A stretch of 64,000 nucleotides of DNA from Chloromonas sp. AAM2 (taxonomy: Eukaryota; Chlorophyta; Chlorophyceae; Chlamydomonadales; Chlamydomonadaceae), in the NCBI GenBank assembly GCA_004335635.1, contig QAXH01005311.1:10640-74639 (forward strand). The letters are read 5' to 3'. The position numbers were made by a program, and so were the translations under genes. The notes under the pieces were generated by a model that was given only the letters and a program-made list of their open reading frames with translations, was not told the origin of the DNA and did not search any database. Position 1 is the first letter of the stretch, and each line of letters begins with the position of its first letter. Below, one piece after another: positions 48,957 to 62,300 of this stretch.

Positions 48957-51900
48957 TCAGACACATTGCCTGACTCTGGTAGGCTCAGTCAAACTTGCCT
49001 GAGGTACTTCTTGGCGAGCCATCAATTGCTGTGACTGCTGTATTGACGTGAGCACAGCCTTAAGAGGGCTCAAGTCCTTTGTTGCCAGCCCACTACTCTG
49101 GGCACCGTCGGCGCACAGATTGAACAGGGCCTTGCACACAGCGCACAGCGTGCCGACCTGCGATGACAAATTCAACACCATGATACAATTGCCTGCTTTG
49201 AGTGGCTAACAGTTGCATGCACAATACCAGCCTGCTGCGGTCACACCTCTCCCATTTCTCACCTCCATGTCTCCTGTGGGCAGTGCGGCCACACAGCGAG
49301 TGAGCACATCCACTAGCCGCTCAGGCGCATGCAGGCGAACAAGCTCCCCTTGCCGGCCCGTGTCAGCGCTGAAGTTAATCAGCGTACCACACACACTGCA
49401 GGCACAAAAGTAGGGCGGCAGGACCTACCACATCATGTTGGCATCCTTGCCGATACAACATTGAGAAACTTCTGACAAGCCTTGCTTAAGGACTTGAATA
49501 AGAAAACAGCACATCATCCCCGCACACGCCGTGCTACCAGTACAGCCTATGCCAGCATTCACGTTTGCTTGTGCTGTTGCTTTTTGCAACGCCGTGCCAC
49601 CCCTCCCTCTCACCTGAAGAGCACTTCCGCACTGCTGTGGTCCAGCAGCAGCACCAGTGCCTCCAGCACCCGTGCATTGACCAGGTATTCGCGGGCCGCG
49701 GGGGCACGGCTCAGGTTGCCGAAGGCGCGGGCCGCCTCCACCACGGCCTCCTCGTTATCAACAAGCAGAAGCGGAGTGATGGGCCGCAGGAGGCGGCTGG
49801 GCTCCACGGCAAGCAACTGCAACCAGGCAATGCAGGTAGGATGCTATGAGCGGCTGTAGCAAGTGGCTGATAGCAGGTGGCTATTGACTTCGTGCTTTCC
49901 CCTCTCGGGCCAGGCTCCAGCCATACACGCGCAGCCAGTCAGCAAGCACTGCAAGAGCGCTGCAAGGAGCAATGCTTATCAGCAACCCACCGTTCGCAAC
50001 ATCTATGCCCAACGCCACACACACATCTGGTGCTCTGGCCCCTGGTACAGATACAGTTGTACAAACCTGGGTCTCTAGCCCCTGGCACAGATGCAGATGT
50101 ACGCACCTGGTTCTCTGGCCCCTGGCACAGATGCAGATGTACGCACCTGGTTCTCTGGCCCCTGGTAGAAAGACAGGTTGGTGACTGCACACACGGCGTT
50201 GAGTACCAGCTCCTCCGCCTCCCCCGCGTACTCGTGGCTGTCCAGCAGGGACAGGAGGCAGGCGGCCAGGGGTGCGCGGGACGCTAGGCCGGGGCCAACC
50301 TGCAGCACGAAATACAGCAGCCGCACCGGTGGCTGTACCTCACAATTGAACCAGTACCATCGCTGTGCTTCAATTGTCATTTCACTAGTCATCCTTCAAG
50401 CGTGACAGTGTGCTTCTACGACCTGGTCCTCGAGCTGTTGTCATCTTTGAATGCGTCATCACAGTGACTTGCGTGGAACTAGTGCTGCTGATTGGATGGT
50501 ATAAGAAGACAGCTTGCAGTACGTCCAGGGATAGTTCCAGCTACATGTATTGGACTGTTAGTGTACTGTTGGTGTACTGTTAGTAGACGTACTGTTGGTG
50601 TACTGTTAGTAGACGTACTGTTGGTGTAGGGACTTGGCTGTTCTTATCATTCACTGCCCATCCAACCAATGAGCACAAGCAGTTGCTGCACAGATCAAGA
50701 CATCAGATTGCGCCAGGTGATGCGTGAACCTCCTACCTTGGGGTTGATGGCCAGGTTGGCCACCAGTCGCAGCAGCTTCACCAGGCAGTCCTCACGGGAG
50801 GCTGAGTGGGAGGCAGTGGGGCGCTTGGCGGGGGGCGAGGGGGCGGTGGCGGTGCCTGCAGCCATCCCCTCTGTGCCCGCTGCGTAGGACTGCAATGCTG
50901 ACACTATGAGGTCAAGGGACCCTGGAACTTGGGATACCTGTGTAGCAGCAAAAGTGGGATAAGGTGCAGTTTTCAAAGATGGTTGTTGTGCATCATGTTG
51001 CCAGCTCGTCCCGGAAGGAATGGTAGAGGGGTTGAAACAGGCAGGGAAGTTTCAAGACGATTCAACAGAGAGGTAGGCGCTCTTCATATGCACCCCCACT
51101 GACCATGACGCACTCTCGCTGCGTCCTCGACTGGCATACCCCCTCTGCCCGCTGCTCAGAAGTGAGTTTGCACACAATTCAAGGCCTATGTTTTAGCTCT
51201 GCATGCCATGCACAGCCGTACCTGCATGCGGTACACATCGCTTGTGGTTGTGAGGTTCCCAAGCACGAAGGCCAGGCGCAGCAGCATGGGCCCGTGCGCC
51301 ACGTACTGCCCCAGCAGCGACACAAGCAGGGGGGCGTACTCAGGATCTGACTCAAACACAACCTGCAGCAAAGGAATACATGTGTTGATGTTGTTGATTG
51401 TTTAATTGTTTGGGACAAGCGGCTTGTTGCTGTGACAGTGGCAAACTGAAGTACAGGGAATGGTGAAAGGGCAGCATGACGCACCATCTCAATTTCAGTG
51501 CCTCATCCTTGGTATCATCATTACACAGCAGTCGCGAGGCCTGAACTGCACCTGGCTCACTTATTCAGAGATTTGTGTCCCTTCGCTCCACTTTTTGGCT
51601 ATTGAAAGCTGAAACAATCAATAAACTGTGTCTTGGTCAAAAAGTGTCCGTGTGTTTACCTGGAACTGGTCGCTGAGCGTCAGCTTGCTGAGCACCCTGC
51701 CCAGATTGAGCGCCAGCTCCTGAGTCCCGCCCAGCCGGCGCATGGCGGCCTTGAGCACGGGCAGGGCCCCGGCGGAGAGGAAGGCAGCCGCATGGACGGG
51801 GGAGACAGCCAGGTTGCGAAGCACACCCGTCACCTGTGGGCATACAAGCGCATGGGGTCATGGGCGCATGGGGTCATGGGCGCATGAGGTCATGGGCGCA

Positions 51901-54900
51901 TGGGGCCATGGGCGCATGGGGTCATGAGCACATGGGGTCATGGGCACATGGGGCCATGGGCACATGGGGGCATGAAGGCACATGGGGGCAAATGGTTGCA
52001 TGAGCACAGTCAGTCAGAGATGGTGGACAGTGTATAGCAACGAACTAGAGGTTGTATGGTTGTATGGTTGGTATGGTTGTGCGTCCTTGGATAGGATCTG
52101 TTAAAGTCAGAACAAGGCTGGGGAGGCTTCAACGCTCAGAGCAAGGGACAATGAAAACCATGCCAGTGAAAGGGCCTACAGAACGTCCTCTGCACGTAGT
52201 GCCTGTTCAGTTCAGCAAGTGGGCGACTCATATCAGATGACTATGGCCCGCACCTGTACCGCCACCTGTGCTGGACCGCTGCCCATTACACCAACAGTTG
52301 GCTTGAGAAGTAAAGAGATTTATCTAAAAACAGAAGAAGCTGCCTCTCAGGCAGGCAAATGGTGATGGCCGTACCTGTACCGCCACCTGTGCTGGACCAC
52401 TGCTGCTGCCCGCCCCTGTGGCCGCTGGTGGCGACCCACCCCGCTCCCCACACCCATGGGTGGAGGGCACCTGACAGGCAAACGATGTGCATACATGCAT
52501 TCAAGCCATGTGCATGCGGCTACAGCATGAGCATACGTTGCATGGCAGGCGCAAAGCGCACACCAGGTGCCTGCAGGCAGGCCTAGCTGCTAATCGTGCT
52601 GGACTTTTGCTGTCAGGCAGCACAAGCCGCATGCTGCTGGGTCAGTGTGATACGTGAGTGGTGATCAACACTGCAGCCTCTGATATTGTTATGCACGCCC
52701 ACCAAAGCAATCCACGCGACATATCCTAAATGCATACCTCCCTGCTAAGCGTGCCACGCACATGCATCCTTCCATGCACCATGTGCCACTCACATGCACG
52801 CCCCCATGCACCATACCCCACTTACATGCGCCACCATGCTGGCCAGAGCTCCACACAACACATGCAGCGCCCCTGCCTTGACCAACGCCCGCTGATTACT
52901 CGCATCATTAGAAACGTTTTTCAACGCCCCACAGTAGTACACCAGCGGTTCATACAGGTTTTGCTGTGCTGTGCTGTGCTGCTTAGTCTGCTCGGGTGCT
53001 GCTGCTATGGCTGGCATGCCAGGGGTGGGAGGGGTGGAGGGTGTCTGAGGGTGGGAGTCCGGTCTGGCTGCATGTGCCTTGTCCGATGATGCCACCATGA
53101 CGTGAATTGTACGCAGCATGGGCTCGAGCAGCGCCTCACGCCTGCATGTGACAATACGTGTTCGTGATGCTATGATTCATCATGTTCCCACACGTGTTCG
53201 TCAGGTTATGATGCATGTCCATCATGTGGGGCATGTGGGCGCAGTACTCACGCTTGTCGTTTGGACCGGCACTGACACACACTCAAACACAACTCTGCTA
53301 CACGACGACTGTATGTCGCAAGAGGCAGACGCACACAACAATGTTTATGCCTAGCAATCGCATGGTCACACTCTGCATGCCCTACGCATGGTTGGGTGGG
53401 CGTCAGCCCACACCCTGACAAACCCTGCCCTCCATGCACTTCCATGCACCTGAACAGTGCGTCGTGTGCGCTGTCCTTGGACAGGCGGTACAGCAGCTTG
53501 CCGGCCTGCAGGAGGGGCTGCCGACTGCGCACCACACGCAGCAACACGCTGCACGCCTGCACGCACAGAAGCAGCAGGTTGGTGCTGTTAGGTTGCAGGC
53601 TCACCAATGTGCATGAATCCTGCAACTAACCAACCCAGTTGGCTAATCAACCCAGATATTGGAATCGCTAAACACACAGATGGATAGACTGACAGACAGA
53701 CAGTGCACAACGTCTGATGACGGACGTGTCACAGGCACACTGTGCGTAAGGCGTCGCATGCTGGTAGGTCAACCCTGGAGCATGTACAGAGGTAGTAAAT
53801 CCAAGCTCTTGTTCAGTTATCCCTCCCAATCTATCGCAGTCAGTGACAACTTCTGATCAAACCTCCCGGCTATCAGCCACTCAGGCGACCCCACACAGCA
53901 CCACGGCCCCCCTCTCACTCTTAGTAGCAGTTCGGAAGAGTGACTGTCCATGAGCCTGAACACGTGTTCAGTGATTGCCTCCCTCATGGTCAGCAGCACC
54001 CCTCGGCTGTCCATGTATACAACAGATGAGGAGTTGAGCCACCTGAACAGCAAACATGACCTCACAAACGTGTTTGTATGTATGCTCAGGCAAAGGGCCT
54101 GAGGTGATTGTAAAAGGAAGGCCTAAGTATAAGGCATGAGGATAGCGCAAGACACTTGTCACTCATAAGCTGCACAGGGCGTTGGTGCCCTGAGAAGCCA
54201 CAGGCACCAAGTTTGTGTGCTTATCATGGGAACAACAAAGGCAGCACCAGCTACACAACCTCTGTGAAGATTGGATGCGTTCCTTTATCGCATGAGCCGA
54301 CGCCTGCTTACATGTGTGCATGGACACAGGCTCATGGACAGTCATGACTCAATCTGTGGTGCACTCATATCATCCCAGGCCATTCAGAGAGCCTCCTGTT
54401 GTGCTGCGGATATGCTAGTATCACCCGCCATTGCCAGTCTTTGTGATTGTGTCACAGAATGTGCAGTTTGATGAGCCATGAGGGCTGTTGGTATGAGTGC
54501 GGTCCCGTCAGACTCACTGGGATGGATTGGCTGAGTTGCGCATGGCGATTGCACACGCCAGCACGCGGCTGCACGCGGTAAGCACCTCCGCCAACGCCTC
54601 CTGCTTCCCAACGCTCCCTACCCCACCCGTGCCCGTTCCCGTGCCTGCACCCCGGCCGCTGGCCGTTCCCGGCCGCCCGTTCCCGCCCGCCCCCTGCGGC
54701 CCGCCCGCCCCATTANNNNNNNNNNNNNNNNNNNNNNNNNNNNTAGCAGCCGCAGCTAACGCGGCTGTCGCCGTTGCCAATTGTTGCAGTGCTGCCTCTG
54801 TGTCTTTTCGCCACACCACAAACGCATCACTAATGTCCAGCACTACAGGCTCCTGCTGCTGCTGCTGCTGCTGCTCCGTTGTGCCGGGTGCAGTGCCTGA

Positions 54901-57338
54901 TGTTCCCCGACGTGAAGAGCATTGTCGGCCGTAGCTGTACCGGTCTTGGCTATCACTGTCGTCGTCGCTCTCAGAGCTATCACTGTATTGTTGAATGGAG
55001 AGCACCTGGATGAACAGCATATGGCATACAATCACTCCCGTCATGTCAAACAGCAAGGGGTGTCTATCAAGGGCTCACAACTGGTTCATGGTGTGTGTCT
55101 ATCCAGGGCTCACAACTGGTTCATGGCACCATACTACTGGCACAGCCTCAGCAGGTTTCTTGGCGTGTTTTGAATCATCCCATAGGCAAGTTTTCGGGCT
55201 CCCACCTGATGGTGCTGTATCATAAAGCAAAGCGCACCAGCTTTTGCTTAATCATCCTGCCATCATTACCCGGTACCTTACTACACCCATAACACAAGCA
55301 CATGCCTCTTTCCCGCACCTGTGCGCCTGGACCCCCAGCCCCCATGTCCCCGTTGCTGATCCATCCGTGTGTGTGGTCGGGCGAGTATCCGTCAAGCGGG
55401 CCCGAGCCGCCCTGGGCTGAGAGCGGCCGGGGCTGGGAGGGGGATGGGCGGGAACCCTCCGCATAGCAACCTGTAGGGCAATGCAGGGGGGTTCAAAAAC
55501 GGTCCAGGTTGTGATGGCGAGAAATGCAGTATACAGGCAAGTAATACAGAATATCACACAAAGTATGCATGGTAACCTGGGGGGGCGCGTCAACGTTCCA
55601 GGGTTGGTGTACGCTGCAGGGTTTGGCAACGGTCAGGGTGTAACAACGTACGATACATACATAATACCACTCAAGATATTCTGGTGCAAGCATGCAGAAC
55701 CGTAGCTTGCTTCCGAGTTGCATGCAAGTGTCACACACCTGGAGTGTCTACGTCATAAATCTCATGCGGCGACCTGCACAGAGCGATACCATTCACTATT
55801 GTTCATCCTAATACCCAGTTGCTGGTCCACAGGCAACACAACGTAATCACAATCTGAGCCACAACTCTTACACTGACGAGCAAACTTCGACTTGTTATTT
55901 TAGCATGCTACATTTCCAGCTTAGATGTCGAGCCCCAAATGCCGATAGCCAATAGCAGGCCTGCTCCGTTGCCTTCTGCACCTTTCCCACCCCACCCAGC
56001 CTACCTGTACCCCATCTCTGCCGCTGCGATGTTGGCTTTGAGTGCCTGCACGGTCTCCGCTGCCGTGGGCCTGCCCCTGGACGCCTGGTGCTGCAGCAGC
56101 AACCCTCCGCCGTCGCCCAATGACTCACTCACACGCCGGTCATGGTCCTGCATGTGCCAGGATCAAGAATCAAGCATGACCCTACATGCATGGCATGTTC
56201 AGATGTTGTTATGGCGTTGGCCTTTGTCGCAGGGCTAAGACAGGCACGAACAGAAGGCATGTTGCGACTGACAGTGCAAGCCTTGTACCGCATTCACCTG
56301 TGAGCTGCTGCGCAGCATGCTCCTGCTGCCGCATGACCGCCGCCCGTCCCCGGCCCCGCCTAACCCCTGCTCCAGAATGGACCCACGCCTGCCACCCAGA
56401 GCGCCAGGCGCGTTCTCTGCGGGCCAGGGCTCGTGACGGGAAGGTAAAGGCACGTGATGCACGTGTATGAGTGTGTGAGCTCATGTGCATTGCACACTGG
56501 GTGGGCTCCTGTCCTGCTGCACTAAAGACTTCGTCAAGCAATGCCTGTGATGCATGTGCTTGCATTGAGTGCTTTGCACTTGCATTGATGCACGTGCCAG
56601 CCCCTGCTTCCACAGCCGCTATGTGTCGGACATGCATCTAGCGGTGGCCATGTTTGCTGGACGTATCCTGCGAGGCCCCACTCACTGCACTCTGCTGGAT
56701 GCACCGTGATGCACCACATTGAGTTCAGCTTTGCTGCATCAAGCTGTCCTGCCATGCGCTCTGACTGTGTATGCCAGCACCCACCACTTCGGGCGTATGG
56801 GTCGAGTCTTGCAATGGACAACTTGGGACTATTCTCGAAAAATAGCTTGCTGCGAAATGCATAGCAAGAGGCAGGTGCGCAAGGTCGGCATCGCAACATG
56901 CAGGCACGGCCAATGTGCATGGTGTTGGTGTACATGCAGCCTTGCATTGGCCATGCACATGTCATCTGTGCATGACATTGATGTACATCACTCTTGGTCT
57001 AGCAGCCAGTTGTAGAGCTGAAGTGCATACCTTCCAGGCACGCCATAAGCGGAGGATGGTCGATTCTGTGCAAAGTCTGAGTCACGAGTGAACAGCTGCC
57101 TGCCAAAGTCTGATGATGGGGTTTGTGGTCGGGTCGGGTCACGAAGCGATGCTCTGCGTATGCATGCACGTCAGGTAAGTCACCTAGCCTCTGCTGCTGA
57201 TGCAGCTGATAGCCTTGCTGCTGAATCAACCCTGCCGTGCTTGCACGAACAGCAGCATTTGCAAACGCACTTGGCCGCCTGGACAACAGCGATGGGCGCA
57301 TTGGGGCGCAGCGCATAAGGGTCATAATCGCTATCCAT
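48957..57338 (-). CDS. Armadillo-repeat protein, ARMC2/PF27-like
   Basis: Eighteen minus-strand exons fit in phase (about 1001 residues, one gap): 57184-57338, 56785-56849, 56298-56416, 56005-56147, 55739-55773, 55319-55470, 54518-55005, 53919-54042, 53450-53556, 52826-53141, 52375-52470, 51660-51833, 51222-51362, 50737-50937, 50147-50299, 49614-49816, 49263-49395, 48957-49157. The N-terminal third is disordered; the rest is armadillo helices such as VYYCGALKNVSNDASNQRAL, VTGVLRNLAVSPVHAAAFLS, LGRVLSKLTLSDQFQ, LLRLAFVLGNLTTTSDVYRM, LLRLVANLAINPK, ARAFGNLSRAPAAREYLV and VCGTLINFSADTGRQGELV. The spacing of GNL and NLS motifs and the total length resemble ARMC2, known in Chlamydomonas as PF27, an adaptor for radial-spoke transport into cilia. 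The first two exons are the least certain. Confidence 0.72.
50034..50165. repeat. About 42-bp tandem repeat carrying a splice donor
   Basis: Just over three units, each containing (on the minus strand) the exon end GGGGCCAGAGAACCAG and the following GTGCGTACATCTGCATCTGT. It straddles the 3' end of the ARMC2-like exon 50147-50299 and its intron. Confidence 0.85.
50554..50628. repeat. Short tandem repeat (TACTGTTAGTAGACG / TACTGTTGGTG)
   Basis: Alternating 11- and 15-bp units in an ARMC2-like intron. Confidence 0.85.
51848..51990. repeat. 16-bp minisatellite
   Basis: About eight units like GCATGGGGTCATGGGC, starting some 15 bp upstream (coding sense) of the acceptor of exon 51660-51833. Confidence 0.9.
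52249..52283. repeat. Intronic copy of an exon end
   Basis: Repeats 52371-52405 almost exactly, copying the end of the ARMC2-like exon 52375-52470 and its donor into the following intron. Confidence 0.8.
54716..54743. other. Run of N (28)
   Basis: Gap in a low-complexity alanine/glycine part of ARMC2-like exon 54518-55005. Flanking frames agree if the N run length is right. Confidence 1.
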
Positions 57339-58806
57339 GCTGTCCCGCAAACCCGACGAGGTTGGACCCAGTTCGCGTTATATGCTCAGCCTGAACCCCT
57401 GGCAGGCGAGCACCCACTCAGCTTCCAGTGCAGGACAGGGATGAACATTTGTCATTTGCCTCGCAGCTCGTACATGTACCAACTAACCAACCGTGTACAA
57501 GCAAGAAGTCCGTTACTTGGGCATGCGCAAAAAATGGAAGATTGGCCCTTAAGTGGACAAACCCAAAACCACCAGCTCACTTTATCTCTGTAGTATGAAA
57601 AATCCAGCCCGTAGTACATTGGCGACTTGGACCAGCCGTGTAGCTTGGGCATGTGCACCTCCACATGTGAGGCAACATGGCAATCGTAGGCTGTAGGCTG
57701 TAGAAACCTGAACTTTAAGGTGCGCTTTGCCAGTGACGCATGACGCGTGACACATGACCCCTATACAGAGCTGAAGCCGGACTCCTCAAAGGAGCACGCC
57801 CACGCGAAGGACCCAATCTTATACTGCAGAGAATTAGACTTCTGCAGCAAGCATTGCATCCACTGCTTGTGACCCGCAGTGAAATTTGACATATTTAACT
57901 GCCCACACGTGTGTTGGTACTCTTTCATCGCACGCCGATGTCCGGGTTGATGATGCGTTGCGGGTGTGCTGAGGGTATTTGGCGAAATGAAGCATTGAGC
58001 GTAGACAGGTTAGGCAAGGCTGAGTGAGCCGGTCATTAGGCAGAAGCAGCCTGGGCTCAGGAGAGCGTTGTGGCGTTCCTCTTTGCATATCTCTCACTGT
58101 CCGTTTTGGGTTTTGATTCCCTGGCCTTGGCGCGCCTGGCCATGGATGATCATGCAGGCGCGTACTATCAAGTAGTACGCGTTTCCCCATCGCGCGAGCT
58201 TTGTCACTACCTTGGAAAAACAGCCTGGCTTACTGCTGCTTGCAAAACAACAACCTGTCTTTGAACATTGCGCTGGAAGGTTGAACAATTAACTGGTCTG
58301 GAGCGATTGACCACTCGAGCACAGCAGTCACCTGCACATATTCGTCTGGTGCATATGGCAGAGGTACTGGCTTAAAAACTGCTCACGAGCCTTACTGGTG
58401 CCAATGCCGATCAACTTCTCATCCAGCCTCAGGCAGCAGGCCTTACATTTGACGCAACCACAGTGCTGTACACAGAGATTACACCACAATGAAATTGATT
58501 TGTCAATCGCCCGATCCTCTTGCTGATAACATGGGTACAACATGTACGCTGTTGTGCTATGCCAAGCACAAGAAGCAAGCTACCGGTAGTCAAGGCAAGT
58601 TGCTCAGAAGGCTTAGTGGCACATTATCACAGGCCGCCACGTCAAACCGTACGTTCTGAACACTGTGATCAATAAGTATTTGAATGGCACCACATGATGG
58701 TGTGCACTAAAACCGTATGTTGGGAGTGGCCCAGCTGGTGCCGTGATGCCCAGGTCGGAGTCCTGCCCCTTGTAGCCCAGAGCAACCCACCAGGCCACAT
58801 CACAAT
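57339..58806. other. Upstream region of the ARMC2-like gene
   Basis: No gene was supported. A minus-strand frame at 57570-57664 (MPKLHGWSKSPMYYGLDFSY followed by a GTGAGC donor) looks protein-like but has no partner exons. Confidence 0.4.
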
Positions 58807-59101
58807 AAAAAAAAGATGTTTGCCAGTCCTGAGACAATTCTCAGGAACAGACAGTCGCAACTATATGTTCAGAGCAGAGCACGACCCCTGTGGATCGCCG
58901 ACACTCGCACACACAGGGTTGTTGATACAGGCAGGCATATATTCGAGACAGTGCAAGTGCTGTCACAGGTCGTGAGGCGAGGCTCCAAGAGGCAGGTAAC
59001 TATACGACACACACCCGCCTGGTGAACACCCTTCACATCAGGTCCTAAGGCCAGCACACCCATGTTCCTAGAAATTGTCCCAGAAGTGGCAAACATCTTT
59101 T
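58807..59101. mobile_element. Element C3, short inverted-end element
   Basis: Left AAAGATGTTTGCCAGTCCTG and right AGTGGCAAACATCTTTTGGT are inverted copies. Its interior resembles 18800-19020 (GACACTCGCACACA, GGTCCTAAGGCCAG). Confidence 0.65.
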
Positions 59102-59377
59102 GGTTTCGTGTGTGGTAAGTCCTCCACAGTGACCAGCCACTTCCAGGCCAACAAGAAATCTTGATCCAAGTGTATCCTGACGGAAGTTGATAAGTTTCAC
59201 ACCGCCCTCACTTTCTTCAACATCGGAGCCCTGAGCCTCTGTGGCCCAGAGCAACCCACCGTGCCACGTCATGCTTGGTTGCCTCACTCATGCGCGACCC
59301 ATCAGCTGCATGCACTGCCGCCCCAACCCCTGCAACAACCCGAGTATCGCTTGAAGTGACCGTGACAGTCACACCGG

Positions 59378-62300
59378 TTACAGCGGTTGTGGTGGTTGTG
59401 CACCGCTGTCTGTTCTCAAAGCGGCAAGCCTGGTCAGCAGGGCAGCCGTGCTGGCTGTGTCTTCAGAAGCCACCGCAGTGGCTGTGCCTGTGCTAGATGT
59501 CCCTGCCTGAGGCACCTGAACTAAAGGAGCGCTGTCAGTGTTGACAGGCTGAGAGGCAGTGGGCCAGGACTGGGACGCACTGCTGCCACTATCCCGGCAG
59601 GTTTGCTGTTCTGGGCGGACCCAAAGCGAATATGATTCCTGCGGTTGCGCCTCAGAATGACATGGCTGGGGCTGCTGAAGCAGTTGCGGCCGTGCCTCCA
59701 GCGGCAGGTGCTGTGCTGCTTGCCGCTCCGCTGCCTGCTGCAGGCCGCCCCCCGTCCGCTTGAGCAGCCCCGTGCCTGACACGCCATCGGTGGCTATCTG
59801 TGGCTGTACACTTGCCACACCAAGCTGCCCTGTAGATAGAGCAGCGATAGCATGACTGGTGGCTTGACTGGGCATGTGATGGTGTGGTGCAGGTATGGTG
59901 GTCATGCCATGGGCAGTTTGGGATGGTCCTGGTGGTGCAGCAAAACTGACAGTTGGCAGTTGGTTGTTGATTGGCCTTTCCATTAGAGGTAACCGATGGT
60001 GGGTATTAGCAGGGGCTTGGCTGGCGCTCTTACAGTGGGCTGGTGCGGGCTGGTGCCACAGCCATGAGTGATCAGTGTGGGGCAGAAGGGATGGCATGAG
60101 GGGTGCTGCAGTTGCTACGGGTTCAGCCAAAACGCCAGGGACGCGGAAGGCTGGCAATGCTCCAGGAATACGGGAGCGAGGTTGGGTGCATTTGCGGCCT
60201 GCCTTTGCAGGGCATCTAGCCTCTGCTTTGGGTACGGGTTGAGCTGCAGTGCCACAAGCATTGCCATGCGGGGAGCTGCCCGACTTCTTAACCGCTTTGG
60301 CTTTTGCTTTGCAGGCACGCTTGACGACCCGCATGGTCGGCGGGCCAACTGGCAGCATGGCAGTTGCAAAAGCTGTTTCTCCCAATGCACGTGCTGCCAC
60401 GTGACTATCACCAGCAAGCACGTGACCCATATAAGGTACATCAGCTGCTGATGTCAAACTCCGCACTGCAGCAGGTTGCTGCCGGGCTTGGCGACTGCCT
60501 TTCAACCTTGGACCCGTACGGCCCCGTCGAGCCGTCCCCACCACCTGCGGCCGCTGCTGCTGCATCCTGCATGCATCTGCCCAGGTCCATAGCATACCGC
60601 ATAGCAGCCACAGCCTGCGCCACTCTGCTGCCAGCTCCAGCATAGCTGCATCCTTCACCTCCTGACTCATACCTCCACTCGCGCTCTCACTTGCCTGCCC
60701 TGTGATTACTTCCGCTTCGCCCTGCTGCCTTACATCTCCATCCGGCCCTGCAACGCCTCCTCCAGCCACGCCCGTCTTTACACTCTCCACAGTCACGCTA
60801 TCAATGCCATGAGCATTGGCAGGCTGCTGCAATGCCTGAGAGGCGACTGGGTGTGCAGGCGGGGGTTCGAACGAATCGCCAGCCTCAAGGGTGCATGTGT
60901 GCTGAGGCATCGCTGTCTGCTGGTCGCCAGGCTCGCATGCCTGCGGAAGTTGTGAGTGACCGGAAGCCACAGGCTGGGTAGCGCTGTTGCAGTCATGTTC
61001 AAGTTGCTGGATGGAGCAGGTGGAGAGCAGGATTGATCCAGCCGGGTCAAGGGATGGGTTTGGATTAGCAGAGTTGAGGTTGAGGGTGATGGGGCTGTGT
61101 GTTGGCGTTGGTGTTGGTCCGGCACAGCTGCCACTGAGAGAGTGTGTGTATTGGGTTAGCTGGGCAAGGCTGAGCACTAAACTACCCTCAGTGCTGCCAT
61201 CACAGCTGCCTGGAGCTGGCGGTGTGGGCAAACAGCTAGCCTCCTGCTGCTGGTGCTGCTGCTGGTGCTGCTGCATGCAAGCAACTTGCTGATCGCCCGA
61301 GCTGAGCTGCTGCTGCCGCTGCTGCTGTGATTCAGTAACCTGTCGGCCATCAAAGCGAAGGTGGTGTTGCTGTTGCTGCTGAGGTGAAGGAGCAGCTTGT
61401 CGATCACCAACCACCAGCGTGGGGCTTGCCGTACGGTCTAGGATAAGGGCAGGCTTAGCTGGAGCTAGGGTAAGCACAGGATCAGCCTTTCTGTGGGTGC
61501 GCAGAACCCGCCAGGCGCGGTGACGGAGCACGCCTGCCCGATGCACAACGGCCACCGCGTTAGCATGCGCTGCTTGCTTCTGTTCCTCGCACCAGCGTCT
61601 CCAAGCTGATAGAACAGCGTGTATGAGGCGGTGGGAGTGCCGAGTGGTTGCAAGCCGCATGAGGGTACGGAGACGGGCCAGGCGGGCTGCAGCCATATGC
61701 CAGCGGGCTAGCAGGGTGCGCAGGAGGACAGGCCGCCACTGATCAGACTGGCTGTCTGCAATGTGCCGCTTCCTGCAAACGTGCAGTAATCGATATCATC
61801 ATGGATACATGGCACTCTCAGACTCGAGCCGACCCAGTTATGCATTGCAAATAGTCATACATATTACATCGTACACATGGAAACCCATCCCAACGCCCCA
61901 TTCGGGCTCATGACCAACTGCCACAATAGCCATCAGTCTCCAAAACAGCAAGGTAAGCATTCCTCGCTGCATTTGTGCTGTTTGCTGTTCCCGCCTGCTG
62001 ACTTCATGTGCAGGTTCATCAGCGCAGCATCCCACCTTAGCACGTCGCCCCTCCATCCCTCCATGGCCCGCCCGCACAGGCTGGCTCGGCGGTGGTCCCT
62101 TGCCAGTGCGATCCCGCCTGCCCAGCCCAGCAGCGCCCGCAGCAGCAGGTGGCGGAGGTACACATGAGCCTCGGAGGGGAACCCATGGCGCCTAGGGACA
62201 ACAGGACAGCAGCAAGGTTTGGCGTCACGCCTGGGCTGCTGAGGCGGACGTTTGCGTTTGTGAAAAGCAACGCTGGGCATTTGAGCACCTAGGCATGTGC

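Noticed and set aside
57452..57664. Possible first exon of the ARMC2-like gene (MPKLHGWSKSPMYYG)
   Set aside because: The model starting at 57338 joins in phase without it, and no acceptor/donor pair links this segment.
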